The position numbers and the translations under genes were made by a program. A model generated the notes under the pieces. It was not told where the DNA came from. It ran no database searches and worked only from the letters and a program-made list of their open reading frames with translations. From Mansonella perstans (taxonomy: Eukaryota > Nematoda > Chromadorea > Rhabditida > Onchocercidae), in assembly GCA_037074765.1 (NCBI GenBank), contig JBAMDO010000043.1:231501-295500 (forward strand): a DNA stretch of 64,000 nt. Reading direction: 5' to 3'. Shown in pieces: positions 23,832 through 38,298 of this stretch. The stretch's first letter is position 1, and each line of letters starts with the position of its first letter.

Positions 23832-26383
23832 TCAAATAAACATAATCACCCTGGAAGCAAGAATGAAAAATTTAGCGTTGAAGTATAGCGTTAAAGTTTC
23901 AATTTAGCGTTACAGTTTCTCAGAAGTGCTTATATATTGGAACAACGTTGAAATAAGATTTATTAGTTCTATTTATGGTCTCCGAAGGAGTTGTAGAAAA
24001 TATTTCAATTACTCTAAAAAGAAATGCATTCGAGCAATGTTTCTATAACATAGTTCCTTTATTAATGTTTCGTTTCAGCATGTTTCAGCACTTTAACAGC
24101 TATTAGTGCTTCACAATTATAATATTACATCGAAAAAATGCTTACGTCCTTTGTTGACAGCTGACAAGCGAACAGGCTCAAAACTTGAGTGTAGTGATTC
24201 TCTACAAACTGGAAAAAAACATCTTTTATGGAGAACCAAAACATGATTGAACGATGATGAACAAGTTCGTTTTCAGAAGCTTCGAAAGTTTCTGATGGAT
24301 GTAATATTTCTAGATAAAAGCGTCCAATAATCCATGTCTTACATCTTACCTCTGTTTCATTTCAATTCCCAGAAAAAATTTTAAAAACTCTTCCATTCCT
24401 TCTATTTGATTCCTTTTCTTTTCCCCTTATCTTGCACACGCAGCATTCCGGTCACTTACAAAAGGAAAATTTTACTACCAGAAGCGGTTTATAAGGTTAA
24501 CGATAACTATTTTTAACGCAAATAGTTTAGTGGTATTGTTTCCGCGTGGTTGCACTGTGAATCCTATGTTTGAAAAATTTATTTTGAACTTTGCACAGTG
24601 AAACGAATCGGTCTAATTGATACTGAAGAACTGTGGGTATAGGTTAAATAAACGAAGAGAAGGACAAGGAAATATGTCGTTAAACTTTCGGTCTACACTA
24701 AAGCATCTGTAATTTTTGATATTTCTAAATTATTTCAAGTACTGAAGCTATTTGAGGACTTTGATTTGCATTACGCAAAACGAGCATGATCATCGTTTCA
24801 AAAATTATAATAAATATAGCATTATATCTAGAAAGTAAATGATAATGCATTATGACGAATTAGAAACTTATCGTTCTGTAAAACTTTTGCCTACAAATAT
24901 ATCCGAAAATTTCAGTCACCTTATCGTCATTCCTCTAATAATCGCCTTTGGCTATTTTACAATCAAAAATTCAATAATATATTTTTTGCTAATAACGTCT
25001 ACGACAAAATAAATAAGCATTTAACGTACAAGAATGTTGTGATTCGAAATAATTCTTGATACGAGCTATTGTGAGATCTAAATCTTGCTGATACTTTATT
25101 CCTTTGCATAGATGTCTTATCAATTTTTTGAACAATATGAAGCAGCTTATCAATGCGATATTAATTAGAATTCGTTAGCTTGGACTATAGAAACTCTAGA
25201 AAATTTTTTTAACTGTTTATGTCGATCCAGACATAAAAAAAAAGAATTTTTTGGCGTCTCAGTACGTGAATTACAGTGTGCTGAAAGGTAATGGACTGGC
25301 AAAGTGCTTTATAGTGTCCACTACTCATTATGTGATGGTAATGGATGGAAATTTAATTGCAGAAAAGTAGATTGAAAATATAAATATCACATGCGACAAT
25401 TTACAGCTTTGCCATAGTTTGAATTTTCCCATACTTTCTATAAGTGCGTCGGTTCAGCAGTAGCAGTGGGATCAATTACTCGTCTCTCATTAAAAAAAAA
25501 GAAGCATTACGGGGTCAATTCAGGCTCGGCAGGAAATTCAGGATAGATTTAGTGCTACTATTATTATCCGAGCCTTTCACGCTCTCGGGACGGGTACTTT
25601 TGAAATGATCAAATATATGCTACTTTGACTGTGTCAGTATGAAATCGATTGTTCTGAAGCCTTCTACTATGATTTCTGCCATAATTTTGTAGCTTCCCAT
25701 AGGTGTTGCGTTCTGAGAGATCTCGGGTTAGTTGAGAGGGGTGCAGGAATGTTAAGAGATAAGGATTAGTGATTTTTTTGTTACCTTTTATTATGACTGA
25801 ATAGCCGACTTCCAAGTTCATGGCGTTTATAAAAGTTAACTGCGAACTCGTTGTTTATGACAAATGTAATTTATACGGTCTGGTTTTTCACAGAAAGTCT
25901 GTCTGAGCGCCCTGAATTAAATTATCGAGTAAATATAGGCTGCATAAACTCAGTACTTAAATTTTTCTCTAAGTAAATTAAGTGCTCTATAAAAAAGGAA
26001 ATTTAAAGGTAAGAATGTGTCAAGTTGCTGTAAATAGATTACTTTGTTGAATACGCTGTACATTTTTCTGTTGCTCGATTCAGCTTTTGATCTGCTGTAG
26101 TCTGTAGCTAGCTGTATATGTTAGAATCACGTTCCAGATTCAGATTAAGTGTTTTCTTTCCATCTCCAACTATCACTCTTTTGTTTCATTCTTTCCGTCT
26201 TTTGAGATAGGTTCCTTAATGCATCCCGAAATGGAGGATCTTTTATACTAGTAGTTTCAGGATCACAAACCTTCAAATAATAGAATCACATATTAATCAC
26301 CTGTTGATTGAGATTATCATTTGATAGGATTTCAAGTTGTAAATAGATTTTGCATATTTATTTTCAGAAAGAAGATTTTTGGA
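23832..26383. promoter_or_regulatory. Divergent intergenic region between DMXL and PP2A
   Basis: About 2.5 kb separates two genes read outwards, so it should hold both promoters and 5' untranslated regions. A TTTTCAG acceptor at 26361-26367, 16 nt before the PP2A ATG, indicates a 5' cis- or trans-splice site. No protein-coding exon, tRNA or long repeat was recognised. I cannot locate individual promoter elements. Confidence 0.5.
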
Positions 26384-28772
<2,389 letters not shown>

Positions 28773-30216
28773 ACAATAGAAAGTCAGTAATCTAATGCTT
28801 GTGCTGAGAATGCTTAATTTTCTCAAATAAAATTCTAGCATGCATTAATAAAAAATATAATTTTAACTTTTAAAATTATACTCGAAAATGCAGAGTCTTA
28901 CTTCTGACTGTGCACATTAGTCAGAAGTCAATTTTCAAACATTGGTCTTGTTGATATTTATTCACTGCAAAAACCAAATTTGCGAAAGGAGCTCATTGTG
29001 ATTACTCTATATGTATAAGGATTAATTGATCATTGATATCCTAGGTCGCTGTAGAATTCATTTATTTTTCACCATCGTTATCATCTTTTCTTACAACTTC
29101 GAAATTATTCCGAAATTCACAGGTCATGTTGTTATAATAGTACAGTAAACAAATGGTGGGAAAAAATCTACGTTTTGAAATTTTTTTCCTGTTAAAGACT
29201 ATAGCATTGTCTTAGTTTAGGTTTTTTGCTTTGTTCTATGATGAATATTAAAGAAGCTTTATATTTACTAAACTAATTAATTGTAAAGAACATTTATTTC
29301 TGAAGTAAAAGCCATACTTCGGTTAATAAGTTTACTAATTGGCCTTGATTTATCATTTGTGTTATTTGACTTTATGGATGAAGTGATAGTTGCTTTACTG
29401 TTTTCCAAAATTTCTCGTGTTGTTGCTATCATGCGCTTATTTCCGAAAATGGTTTTTTTTTTTCCAAGTTTTAGCTGTGCAGATTAGCTGAGTACTATAA
29501 AGTATGTTAATTGATTAGACAATTTTGTTTTTATTTAGACAGCTTTTTCGTGAAATCGGAGTTGAGAGATCATTTTCTGAACGATTTTAAAGGGATTTCT
29601 AAGTGAGTGAATGATCGCTATTCAATCTGTTATTTTGAAATGTTCGGATAAAACTGGTATCTGCATAACATAAAGCGGTATTTAAATATCGCTTTCTATT
29701 ATAGTAATATTATGCACCAGTTTTATATGGCAATAATTTTATGACTGCTTCATCTACTTTAAATGGTTATAAAATGTCGTTTGGAATATACAGGTGCGCT
29801 GCTCTAGTGAAATTTATACCTTGTATATTTGTTAGAGAGAGATGTGTAGTAATTTATTTCTAATACTTCATGTAGTGATAAAAAATTTGTACAGAAAATG
29901 CGCTCGTTTAACATGATTATCATGATCATCATTATTGATTTAATATCTGGATCCGTTCATTACATTTTCCCATATTATTAATTACCAAATTGACTAACAG
30001 CTAATAGTTTAAATGATAACTGAATATATTGATATATTAAAAAATATATCAATATTTTTTGCACTTTGTGAAAAAATAAGGCGAATTACAAAGTTTTATC
30101 TGTTCTAAAGGTAATTAATTTTGTAAAGTTGGTATTGCTAAAACTTACGTGTGATTTATAAATCACCACTGATTGGTTCTAGTATCTTGTTCTTCTGATA
30201 CCATACTTTAGTGCAA
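28773..30216. other. Intergenic between PP2A and MOB genes
   Basis: The stretch holds the PP2A 3' flank (an AATAAA lies near 28825-28830) and the 5' flank of the MOB gene. An AT-rich palindrome lies at 30026-30055 (13-bp arms ATATTGATATATT and complement, loop AAAA). No coding exon was recognised, though a short first MOB exon could be hidden here. Confidence 0.5.
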
Positions 30217-31448
30217 ATGCTTCGTTTGCATCATGTAGATTCGAAACAGACTGAATTACTGAGGTATGCATCGTCAACTTTGGGAAGTGGGAATCTGCGT
30301 GAGGCTGTAAAATTGCCTGAGGGTGAAGATCCTAACGAATGGATTGCTGTAAATGGTACGTACACTTTTGTTGATAAGTGTGGATCCCTATTGAATGGTA
30401 TAGTATTCCAGAAATAGTTTAATCTCAACGAGTTTTTACAACTACATGTATTTTTTATACTCACAGTTGATGAAACAGATGAAAAGGGAATTATGGGAAT
30501 GAATTGTGTATTGTTGCAGCAACAGAAGGTAAATTACAGTTGTAATTTTCAGTTCTGGATTTTTTCAACCAAGTGAGTATGTTGTTCGGGACAATAAGTG
30601 ATCACTGTACGAAGGAATCCTGTCCTAGAATGTGTGCAAGTTCAAAGTATGAGTATGTTTGGTCGGATGGAAGAAAAGCAGTTGTATGTTCAGCACCTGT
30701 GTATATTGATTATTTAATGACTTGGGTTCACGAACAGTTGGATGACGAGAATGTTTTCCCGTCCCAGATTGGTAGTTTTTCAGCTTGTACTTTCTTTTTT
30801 ATCTGCAAGCATTTGATGAAGAATGATGATGCAGATAAATATGTATGCTTGAATTTATGATCATATGTTCCCAACTGATTTTCATCAGCGTCATGTGAGT
30901 TCAGGACAGCCTTTCCCACCAAACTTTTTGCATATCACACAAGCAATTGTGAAACGATTATTTCGAGTGTATGCTCATGTGTATCATCAACATCTGGAAC
31001 TTATTGGTATGTGCTTTCGACTTTCCCTCCAATCAAAGTTCATGAAGTCTTTTATCATTTAGAAGTTGGTGTATAACTTGTGTAGCCTCTACGAAGCTTG
31101 CAAAGATGAGTGTTATCAGGTAGTATTAGATGGTATAGTGTATGACATATTCAAGATGGAAAGTTGTGCAGCCAGAGGTATTTAATTTTAAGTTAGTACT
31201 TTTTCCGCTCAGTAACATGGTGACAATGAATGAAATTCCTGCTGTATCCTATTTACTGCCTACGATCCATCGTATACTTTTAGTTCATTATTTCAGAACA
31301 ACTTAATGCACTAGAACATTTGAACACCAGCTTCAAACACTTCATGCTTTTCGTACAAGAATTCGACTTGATTGATGCGAAACAACTGGCACCTCTGCAA
31401 AGCTTCATTGACCGACTTACCCTGGAAGAGAATTCAACAGTGCTATGA
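30217..31448 (+). CDS. MOB1-type kinase activator
   Basis: Four exons (30217-30355, 30553-30771, 30905-31006, 31297-31448) give 203 residues ending at TGA 31446-31448. MOB proteins bind and activate NDR/LATS kinases in Hippo and mitotic-exit signalling. The zinc site of the family is intact: Cys pair in [10 protein letters not shown] and His pair in AHVYHQHL. Further matches to MOB1 are [45 protein letters not shown] and HLNTSFKHF. The N-terminus is short. The basic segment of MOB1 (about 25 residues, with KTFKPKKN in human) is not seen, so either the first exon lies further upstream or the protein starts at ATG 30217, just after a CTTTAG acceptor. The [17 protein letters not shown] region is shorter and more divergent than classical MOB1, so this may be a MOB1 paralogue. 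It follows the PP2A gene on the same strand. Confidence 0.88.
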
Positions 31449-32376
31449 TAGAGACGATCAACTTTTTAAAATGGTCCGCAATAATATTATCATTTGCTTC
31501 TTCGCAAAATAGCTAGTGTTTTATGATGTTTTGCTTGAGTTAGTTTTTTCATCAGTATGCGAATATTGGTGTTCGTCATTCAAAAATAAAAAAAGTGTAA
31601 AGTGCTGATGAAGTATTAAGTTTTCAAATATAATTATTACAAAAAAACAAGATTATGTAGAACAAGATCACTTACAAAAACATGATCACTTTGTACAAAT
31701 GAGATAAAAGCAAGTTGGTATTTTCTTGACGGTTCTCCGATACAAAGAAAGTTATATAGAATGTTTTTTTTTTGATTCCATCATCGCATTTCTATTATAT
31801 AACAGAGTTTTTTTTTCTTGGTTGCGTCAAATACCACTTTTCATGTTTGACTAGAAATCACATTCGTTTATTGCTTTCAAAATTTGCAACTTCTTATAAA
31901 TCTGAAGAAACACAGGAAAAGTGAACACTAAGACGTTTTGATATCTCCGTTCCAGTATAATTCTCCTTCGTTGTAGATATTGTCCTGAAACTTACGAATC
32001 TAAAATTTTCCAGTTTTAAATGTTTTGCTATGTTGTCTTTAGTGTTTGCCAAGTTCCTGCTCAACTTTTTACGCACAATTTTTTGAAATCTCCTAATACT
32101 ACTATTTGAACTTTTTATGTGATATGAAACGTTTTTATTTTTTGTTTGCACTACGTAACTTGCAGAAAGACTGAGTAACATATGTTGACCAAAATACCTG
32201 CACTATTATGTCGCAGTTGAAATTTTTACTCCTGTGACAGTTGTCTGCGGCAATTTTTCGAAGGGTTAAGGGATTTTAGGTTCGTTATTTCAGAAAACCG
32301 ATAAAAGATACGCTGCAACTTTTTTAAAGTCCGATTATTTCGAAATAATCCAAAAAGTCACAATTCACACACCTCA
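31449..32376. other. Convergent intergenic region between MOB and ATMIN-like genes
   Basis: Two genes end towards each other here. AATAAA lies near 31587 on the plus strand for the MOB transcript. No further coding segment was recognised; the minus-strand open frame at 31894-32181 is Ser/Lys/Asn-rich and matches nothing I know. Confidence 0.5.
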
Positions 32377-34177
32377 TCAAATAAGGAGATCCCAGTCAGT
32401 CATGCTTGCATTATCCATGAAATCTATTGCTGTCTGCGTCAGTGCATCATTACCAGTAAAAGCAGAAGTTTGCGTTTCGATATGACGCCAGATATCTTCG
32501 AACTCGAGGTCATTCTGAGTTTTATTGTGTTTTACATTTAAATCACCGCTAGCTACGTCTTCTGAGCAGATCTGCGTGCCAGACTCAACTCCATTTGCAA
32601 TATGCGTTTGGCAGTGGAAATCGTTATACTTGTGCAACTCCTAAAAAACGATCTTACATCATTTTTAATAATTAACACATTGAGATCAGAATTTTGTAAA
32701 ATTTACCGGTATAGACAGTTCGCAAGTACTGCATTGAGTCGTCTGTGAACCTGCATGACGCATAATCGATCTATCATAACATTTCACGTAATCTGTTTGG
32801 CTGCTTTTTGTCGCCCGAAAGCTGAAATTAAGAGAATTAACATGTTAATTGTATGCAAATGATAATTACACAAAATTTTCTAAAACCTTTCTTTATCCTA
32901 TTCACTGAATGAAATTAAATAATTCTCTGTTTTATGTAATTGAACTCACATATGCGAATATTTCACGTAATCTAAAGACAATAACGAATAGTAATTAGAA
33001 ATTTTAAACAAAAAAATGAATAATCATTGATCGGAATATTGGACAGTGTTTCTTTCCCTCTACTCGTGAGAGATTTAAAAAGAATTTATATTACTGATTT
33101 ATACCATGTGCTAAAACCATCTATAGCTTACTTTGGTTTCGGGTAGATTTCTCTGAAAGTACGACTGGCCTGAACGATATTCATACTGATGATGACATTT
33201 GTGACTTTATTCCTGAAAAAATGCATTAGGGATAGCCGCATATAACACGGAAATACATATAAATATTTCCCAATCTCCCAACTAACTCAGATGCTGCAGA
33301 GAACATATTTTGATCGTGGTTTGTTGCAAGTGACTTTTTCGAAGGCCTTTCTACTTGTGAACAATCCGATTTCAATCCTGCTACTGTTGACGTATCAGTA
33401 CTACAATCTAGAAATATAATACAACTTATAGGACTTTATGAATGGAGAAGGAACCACATGCATTCTAGATGAATGAATGAGAAATACTTAGCAAACGGGT
33501 TACTTCCGAAAAAAAAATACTGAAAAATTAAGATGATGACATACCTTCTTTTAATCGACAACGCTTTCTTTGGTGGTATAGCAAATCACGCTGCAAACTG
33601 AATCTTGCTGTTTTACATTTGTCGCACCTATAAGCAATTCAAACAATTAAAAAATATGAAAACTACCAGAAAAAATAATAGAAAATGAAAAGCAAAGCTA
33701 AAAAACACAAAAAAGAACCATCACCTGAAATGCTTTTCTCCGTGAACTTTAGAAAAATGTTGATGAAGTAGTTTATATGCATTGAAAAAATGACCAATGT
33801 TATACCGACAACCAATGACAGGACAGTAATAATGCCTCTCAACTTCTGAAACTGTAATTCAGTTTCGATGTATTTGATTACTAATTCCTCCCTTTTATCC
33901 AAAAAAAAACAAAACAAAATCAACAGATGAAAAAGATCTGCAAATCTGCCTCATACATACCTGATACATTTCGTTTCCGATGAAACAGTGCCGAATCCGC
34001 TTTCCCACATATACGGTTATGCGTTTTCACTTGATGCAAACGGAAGGCATTCTCGTTAGCAAATGTACGTGAACAAATTTCGCAAAAAGGTATAGAGGAC
34101 CCTTTTTTTAATTCGTCCTCTGTCATCCGAATTTCCACACAATTTCGTGCACCCTGTTCAAAAGCATCAGTGTTCAT
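32377..34177 (-). CDS. ATMIN/ASCIZ-like zinc-finger transcription factor with LC8-binding motifs
   Basis: Seven exons (33961-34177, 33725-33851, 33545-33627, 33287-33407, 33132-33212, 32707-32821, 32377-32640) total 1008 nt, giving 335 residues with matching phases. The N-terminal third has zinc fingers: FCEICSRTFANENAFRLHQ, then YYCPVIGCRYNIGHFFNAYK ending LLHQHFSKVHGEKHFR, then CDKCKTARFSLQRDLLYH. The second finger closely matches human ATMIN (YYCPVEGC...VKQHFMKMHAEKKH). The C-terminal half carries many TQ/QT anchors typical of dynein light chain LC8 (DYNLL) binding sites: KSSQTDY, AGSQTTQC, HCQTHI, SGTQIC, NKTQND, HIETQTSA and ALTQTAI. In animals ATMIN drives transcription of the LC8 gene, and LC8 binding to these motifs shuts it off. 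Start: ATG 34177, MNTDAFEQ. It lies 0.4 kb downstream of the IRAK-like gene on the same strand. Confidence 0.85.
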
Positions 34178-34569
34178 CACTAAAAGTTTCACTTATTTAT
34201 CAATTTGCTTCTTGCATTTATGTATACATCTGTTCCTTATTCTCTAGTATTGAGATACACTAGTAAAAGTAGACCAAATTAAGGGCGGAAATCAAATTGA
34301 AATCATTGACAAGCTCTTTATCACTATTTTTATTTGAAACATAGAATTCATTCGTATGCAATATGGTCAATGTGGTTAAAATTCCCAACAGTTCAATACA
34401 ACAAGTATGAGGTACTAAGTACATATCGTGAAAAAAAATAAAATTTTGTTAAGCTTCATAAAACAGCGAGATGAATAACTTCGGTACAACGCTTAAATTT
34501 ATCAAGTTCTAGCATATATGTAACAATAACTTTTAAACTACGAAATATCAGTCTGCGTCCTCACTTCCT
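34178..34569 (-). promoter_or_regulatory. Short same-strand spacer between IRAK-like and ATMIN-like genes
   Basis: Only 392 bp separate the IRAK-like stop (TGA, 34570-34572) and the ATMIN-like ATG (34177). On the minus strand an AATAAA-like signal lies near 34325-34332, leaving about 150 bp before the downstream ATG. This layout resembles nematode operon spacers, where polyadenylation of the first message is coupled to trans-splicing of the second. Confidence 0.45.
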
Positions 34570-37500
34570 TCAAGTTTCAACTAGACTGCTGTCATATACA
34601 TACAAGAACGTATCGATGATTTCGCGAAATGTTGGCCTTTTCCGATAATCTCGCGCCACACATTTTAATCCAGTTTGTAAAATAAGAGTGAAGTAACTGG
34701 TGTCTAAATCTGAAAAAGCTTTTCGTATTACAGGATTTCAAAATAAATTTCAAATAATTTCCATCTAAAAGCAAATATTCACGAATTATTCGACACTGCG
34801 AAAATCATAGATTCGATCAACAAAATAAACTTATTTTGTGGAAAACCAACCATTCGTAAAATAGCAATGGTGATCAGCTAGAATACTTTCGTGCTTCCCA
34901 GATCTTTGATGATCTATAACATATTCTACGATATTTTGTGGATCTCGTTCGACAACATGAGGCTTCAGTCCCGTGGCAACCTCTAACAAAACTATACCAT
35001 AACCATATACATCGAGTTTCGTACTAACTATTCTCCTGAAATCAAAAAAGGAGTTGAAAATAACTAAATCGAAGAACTCTTGATTGATTTAATACTGCTT
35101 TTCATCATACGTTCAAAACTTATGTACATATTACATAACATTAATAATATTTCAATCCTGCACTATTTGGTTGCACTATAATCAAATGCTTTAAAAAAAA
35201 AAAAAAAGAAAAAAAATATATGAAGACTTTCATAAAAGCTGTTCCAGTTAGCAATTATAAATAACTAACTCTTTTAGAAACTCCTGTGGCAGATATGCCA
35301 GTGTTCCTTTAATGTGAGAAGCGATAACGAAACCATCATCTTTCCAGTCATCCTGATTTATACATTCCTTATATTCGCTAATGAATCATTATCTTTACCA
35401 TTATCGATTATAGTGAATAATTTAAACCAAATTCTCAGCGAACTACCAGCACAATTTCAAAATAAGTACATTACCAAAAAAAAAAATCGAGATACACGAA
35501 CTTTTGAAAAGTTATCTCGGCATAAACCAAAATCACCTAATTTTGGTTCCAAATGTTTGTCAAGTAAGATATTCGCTGATTTTACATCTCCATGAATTAT
35601 TGGATTTTTCGCAACAGAATGCAGATAATGTAGAGCACGAGCGCAACCTATCATTATTGACATACGTTGCAACCAAGCAAGAACTACGGGTTTCTGCAAA
35701 ATTATATTGCAGTAAACTGCGGTAAAAAACCACTCTCAAACATCAATAACTACGAAGTATTTTTTTTTGCTGCGTCAGAAAAAAATGGGCAATAAAAACT
35801 GCCTTTATTTTAAAAACTGCCGACAACTTATCAGGTAACTTGCAATACATATTCAACAATTAGAAAGTATTACTTTAAATCACCGTATACAATGATTTTT
35901 TCAAGAGTTGTGAGATAATTTTCATCGCAATTATCAATGATTGTACAAAACTATAAAACACAAAAATTATAAAATCACGAAATCTTACTTTTGTGAAGAG
36001 ACAATCAAACAATGAGCCATTGCTCATGTACTGATAAAGCAAGCAAGGCTGAGGACCATCAAGTGAGTATGCATAAAGCGGCAGAATGTTGTCATGTCGA
36101 TATTTCGACAACATCCTCAATTCTTGCAAGCTCTGACGCATTTGTTCTTTCTAAAGAATCTAATTCTGAATTTCTACACCTTAACAAAATTAAATTCTTA
36201 ATGAATATTGTGAAAAGTACTATGTCCTACGTAAAACTGAACGCAACCTTAGCTTCGTGCTCCTTCGTGGCCTGTATAAGCTTCACTGCCACCTGAAATG
36301 TACCGTGTGAAGCCTTCCAAGCAGCCAAATAATGATCACATTTAGCATAAATTACAAATCTGGTTGAAATATGATATATCAGTGCAGTTTCTTTTTTACG
36401 TCATAAACATGCCAGAAAAACCTCTGTTTGCTCCCATGTTCCGCGATAAACTGTCCCGTAACCTCCACTTCCAAGAACATTTTTCATTGAAAAATTGTCA
36501 GTGATTCGCACAATATCATCATATTTGATGCATGGCGTATTTTGAAGAGTTTTATATATTGAATGTGAATCAGCAAAATTACTGAAATATCTCTAAAGAG
36601 AAATTAAAGACATGTAAGTCCATACAAATAGCGTTCGTAATATTCAAATTCAAGAAAAAAATCATTCATTTTTTGAATTCAACCACCTCAAATTATTTGA
36701 GTATTTCAGCGAACACGTTTCTCCAAAGCACTGTGTTATGACATCGCCATTCTGCAACACAGCAAAAGTGAACTATTGTCGAAAACTTGTCGCTTTCTAG
36801 CAAAATTTAAGAAACGAAATTATAAAATACATGTCCTAAAAGCATACTTTGGCTGAATAACATGAGCGAGATGTAGTTGCTTTTTTGTTTTCCGTATTAC
36901 ATTCAACTGCAGATTGCAAGCATTGTTCTTCCCAACAATAAAATACCGGATCTACTGTAAAGATGGCACATTACTGACATTTTATTAGCTCCTATCACAT
37001 ACTTCTTAAATATTAATTTAGATTAGCAAGTTTTATTTTTTGTGCTCATATCGATAAGCAATGGCCTCATTTAAACATTGGAAAAAACATTATCACTAGA
37101 AGAGTAGAAATTTAAAAATTATCAGTGGTGCAAATCAATTCAAACACGAAATACTTAAATTTATATATACGTTACAAGAGCAGAAGTAAGAATGAAAACC
37201 ACAAATTACCAAACTCTCTTAGATTTTGATGATAGGAAATGGAAGTGTTCAGAAAAACACACCTAAATGACGCACTGCTTTCATCGCACGAACAAGTTTT
37301 GCGCGACCAAGACAGTTGTAAAGCTGAGTTACCTTGTTTCCTTTTGAGCCCCATATTGCCAAAAGATTCTCTGTTGGACTTTCGAATGATCCTGCATCCC
37401 GACAAGCACGTATATCTACATTTCCAATATCTGGCATCACAAATGCTACAAAATATATCACATAGAGATATAAAAAGTGAACAATTTCTTGATAAAAATA

Positions 37501-37725
37501 ATTTTTAATATTTTAAATTATGCAAACTGTAATCATTTTGTGGCTTATATGCACATTTATTAAATTTTTTATGAATACAAAAATATAAAATATTATCATA
37601 TCAACAAATAAAATAAACAAACCTAACAATTCCCATGCATTATCAATATCCAAAATGGTAGCTAATTGCTTTCGGACAGTGAACGGTAACAAGTAAACAT
37701 AAGTATCATTGCTAGATGGTACCAT
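34570..37725 (-). CDS. pik-1: Pelle/IRAK-family death-domain serine/threonine kinase
   Basis: Eleven exons (37623-37725, 37263-37445, 36848-36954, 36687-36751, 36422-36581, 36248-36292, 35989-36150, 35502-35693, 35270-35352, 34851-35035, 34570-34709) sum to 1425 nt, 474 residues, all phases consistent. Residues 1 to about 95 form a death domain (YLLPFTVRKQLATILD; LLAIWGSKGNKVTQLYNCLG). A linker follows, then the kinase: glycine loop LGSGGYGTVYRG, VAVKLI with the ATP lysine, catalytic loop HGDVKSANILLD, DFGLCR, and SHIKGTLAYLPQEF at the activation-segment end. The HGD instead of HRD is typical of Pelle/IRAK1. Subdomain IX is LDVYGYGIVLLEVATG. In animals such kinases act below Toll/IL-1 or IL-17 receptors; C. 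elegans has pik-1. The start is the first in-frame ATG (MVPSSNDTYVYLL); an upstream exon is possible. The gene probably shares a transcript with the ATMIN-like gene. Confidence 0.9.
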
Positions 37726-38298
37726 ACTCAAACATTTCACCACATCAGTCAAACCCTGATGCCACTGAATGTTCAAACTTAAACAACGAATTTTAAATGC
37801 TATTCGAATTACATGAGCGATATGAAAATTTAATTTTTCCGAATAGAAAAATTTGAAAAATATGCCTTAATTTTAATTATCCTAAATATGCAAATAACAG
37901 GCTTGATGATGTGTTATCTCTTATTTTTTTTTTTTTTATCACTTGCTTCATCCTTGTTTATTTTGTTCATTGCTTTGGCGAAAAAAAAAAAAAAAAAAAG
38001 AAAGCAGAATATAGCAGATTTCGAGTTTTTCGTAATGTTAAGAACAGAACACAAAATATCAACGATTTGTTTTATCAAATGCTTATCAAACATTGATTCC
38101 GTTGATTTTTTTTTTGCTCAAATAGCAAAATTTTTAATGCACTAATTGATATGATCAGAAGCTCATAAAATTTAATGCTAGAATTTTATCATTAAATCCT
38201 TCAGAAGGCTGCTAATGAAGAAGGGGATACAGTTGCTATGGGGACAATAAATATAGCTTTTTGCATTTCAAGAATTGAATGATCCCTCCTGGTGCTCG
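37726..38298. other. Divergent spacer between IRAK-like and IFT122 genes
   Basis: About 570 bp lie between two genes read outwards, so this must contain both promoters. It includes a T run near 37927-37937 and an A run of about 19 at 37981-37999. An ATTTCAAG acceptor-like site near 38263-38270 precedes the IFT122 ATG by about 30 nt. No coding exon was recognised. Confidence 0.5.

Noticed and set aside
25609..25821. Minus-strand frame of 70 codons in the DMXL-PP2A spacer
   Set aside because: It resembles no DMXL N-terminal sequence, and the DMXL start at 23831 is clear.
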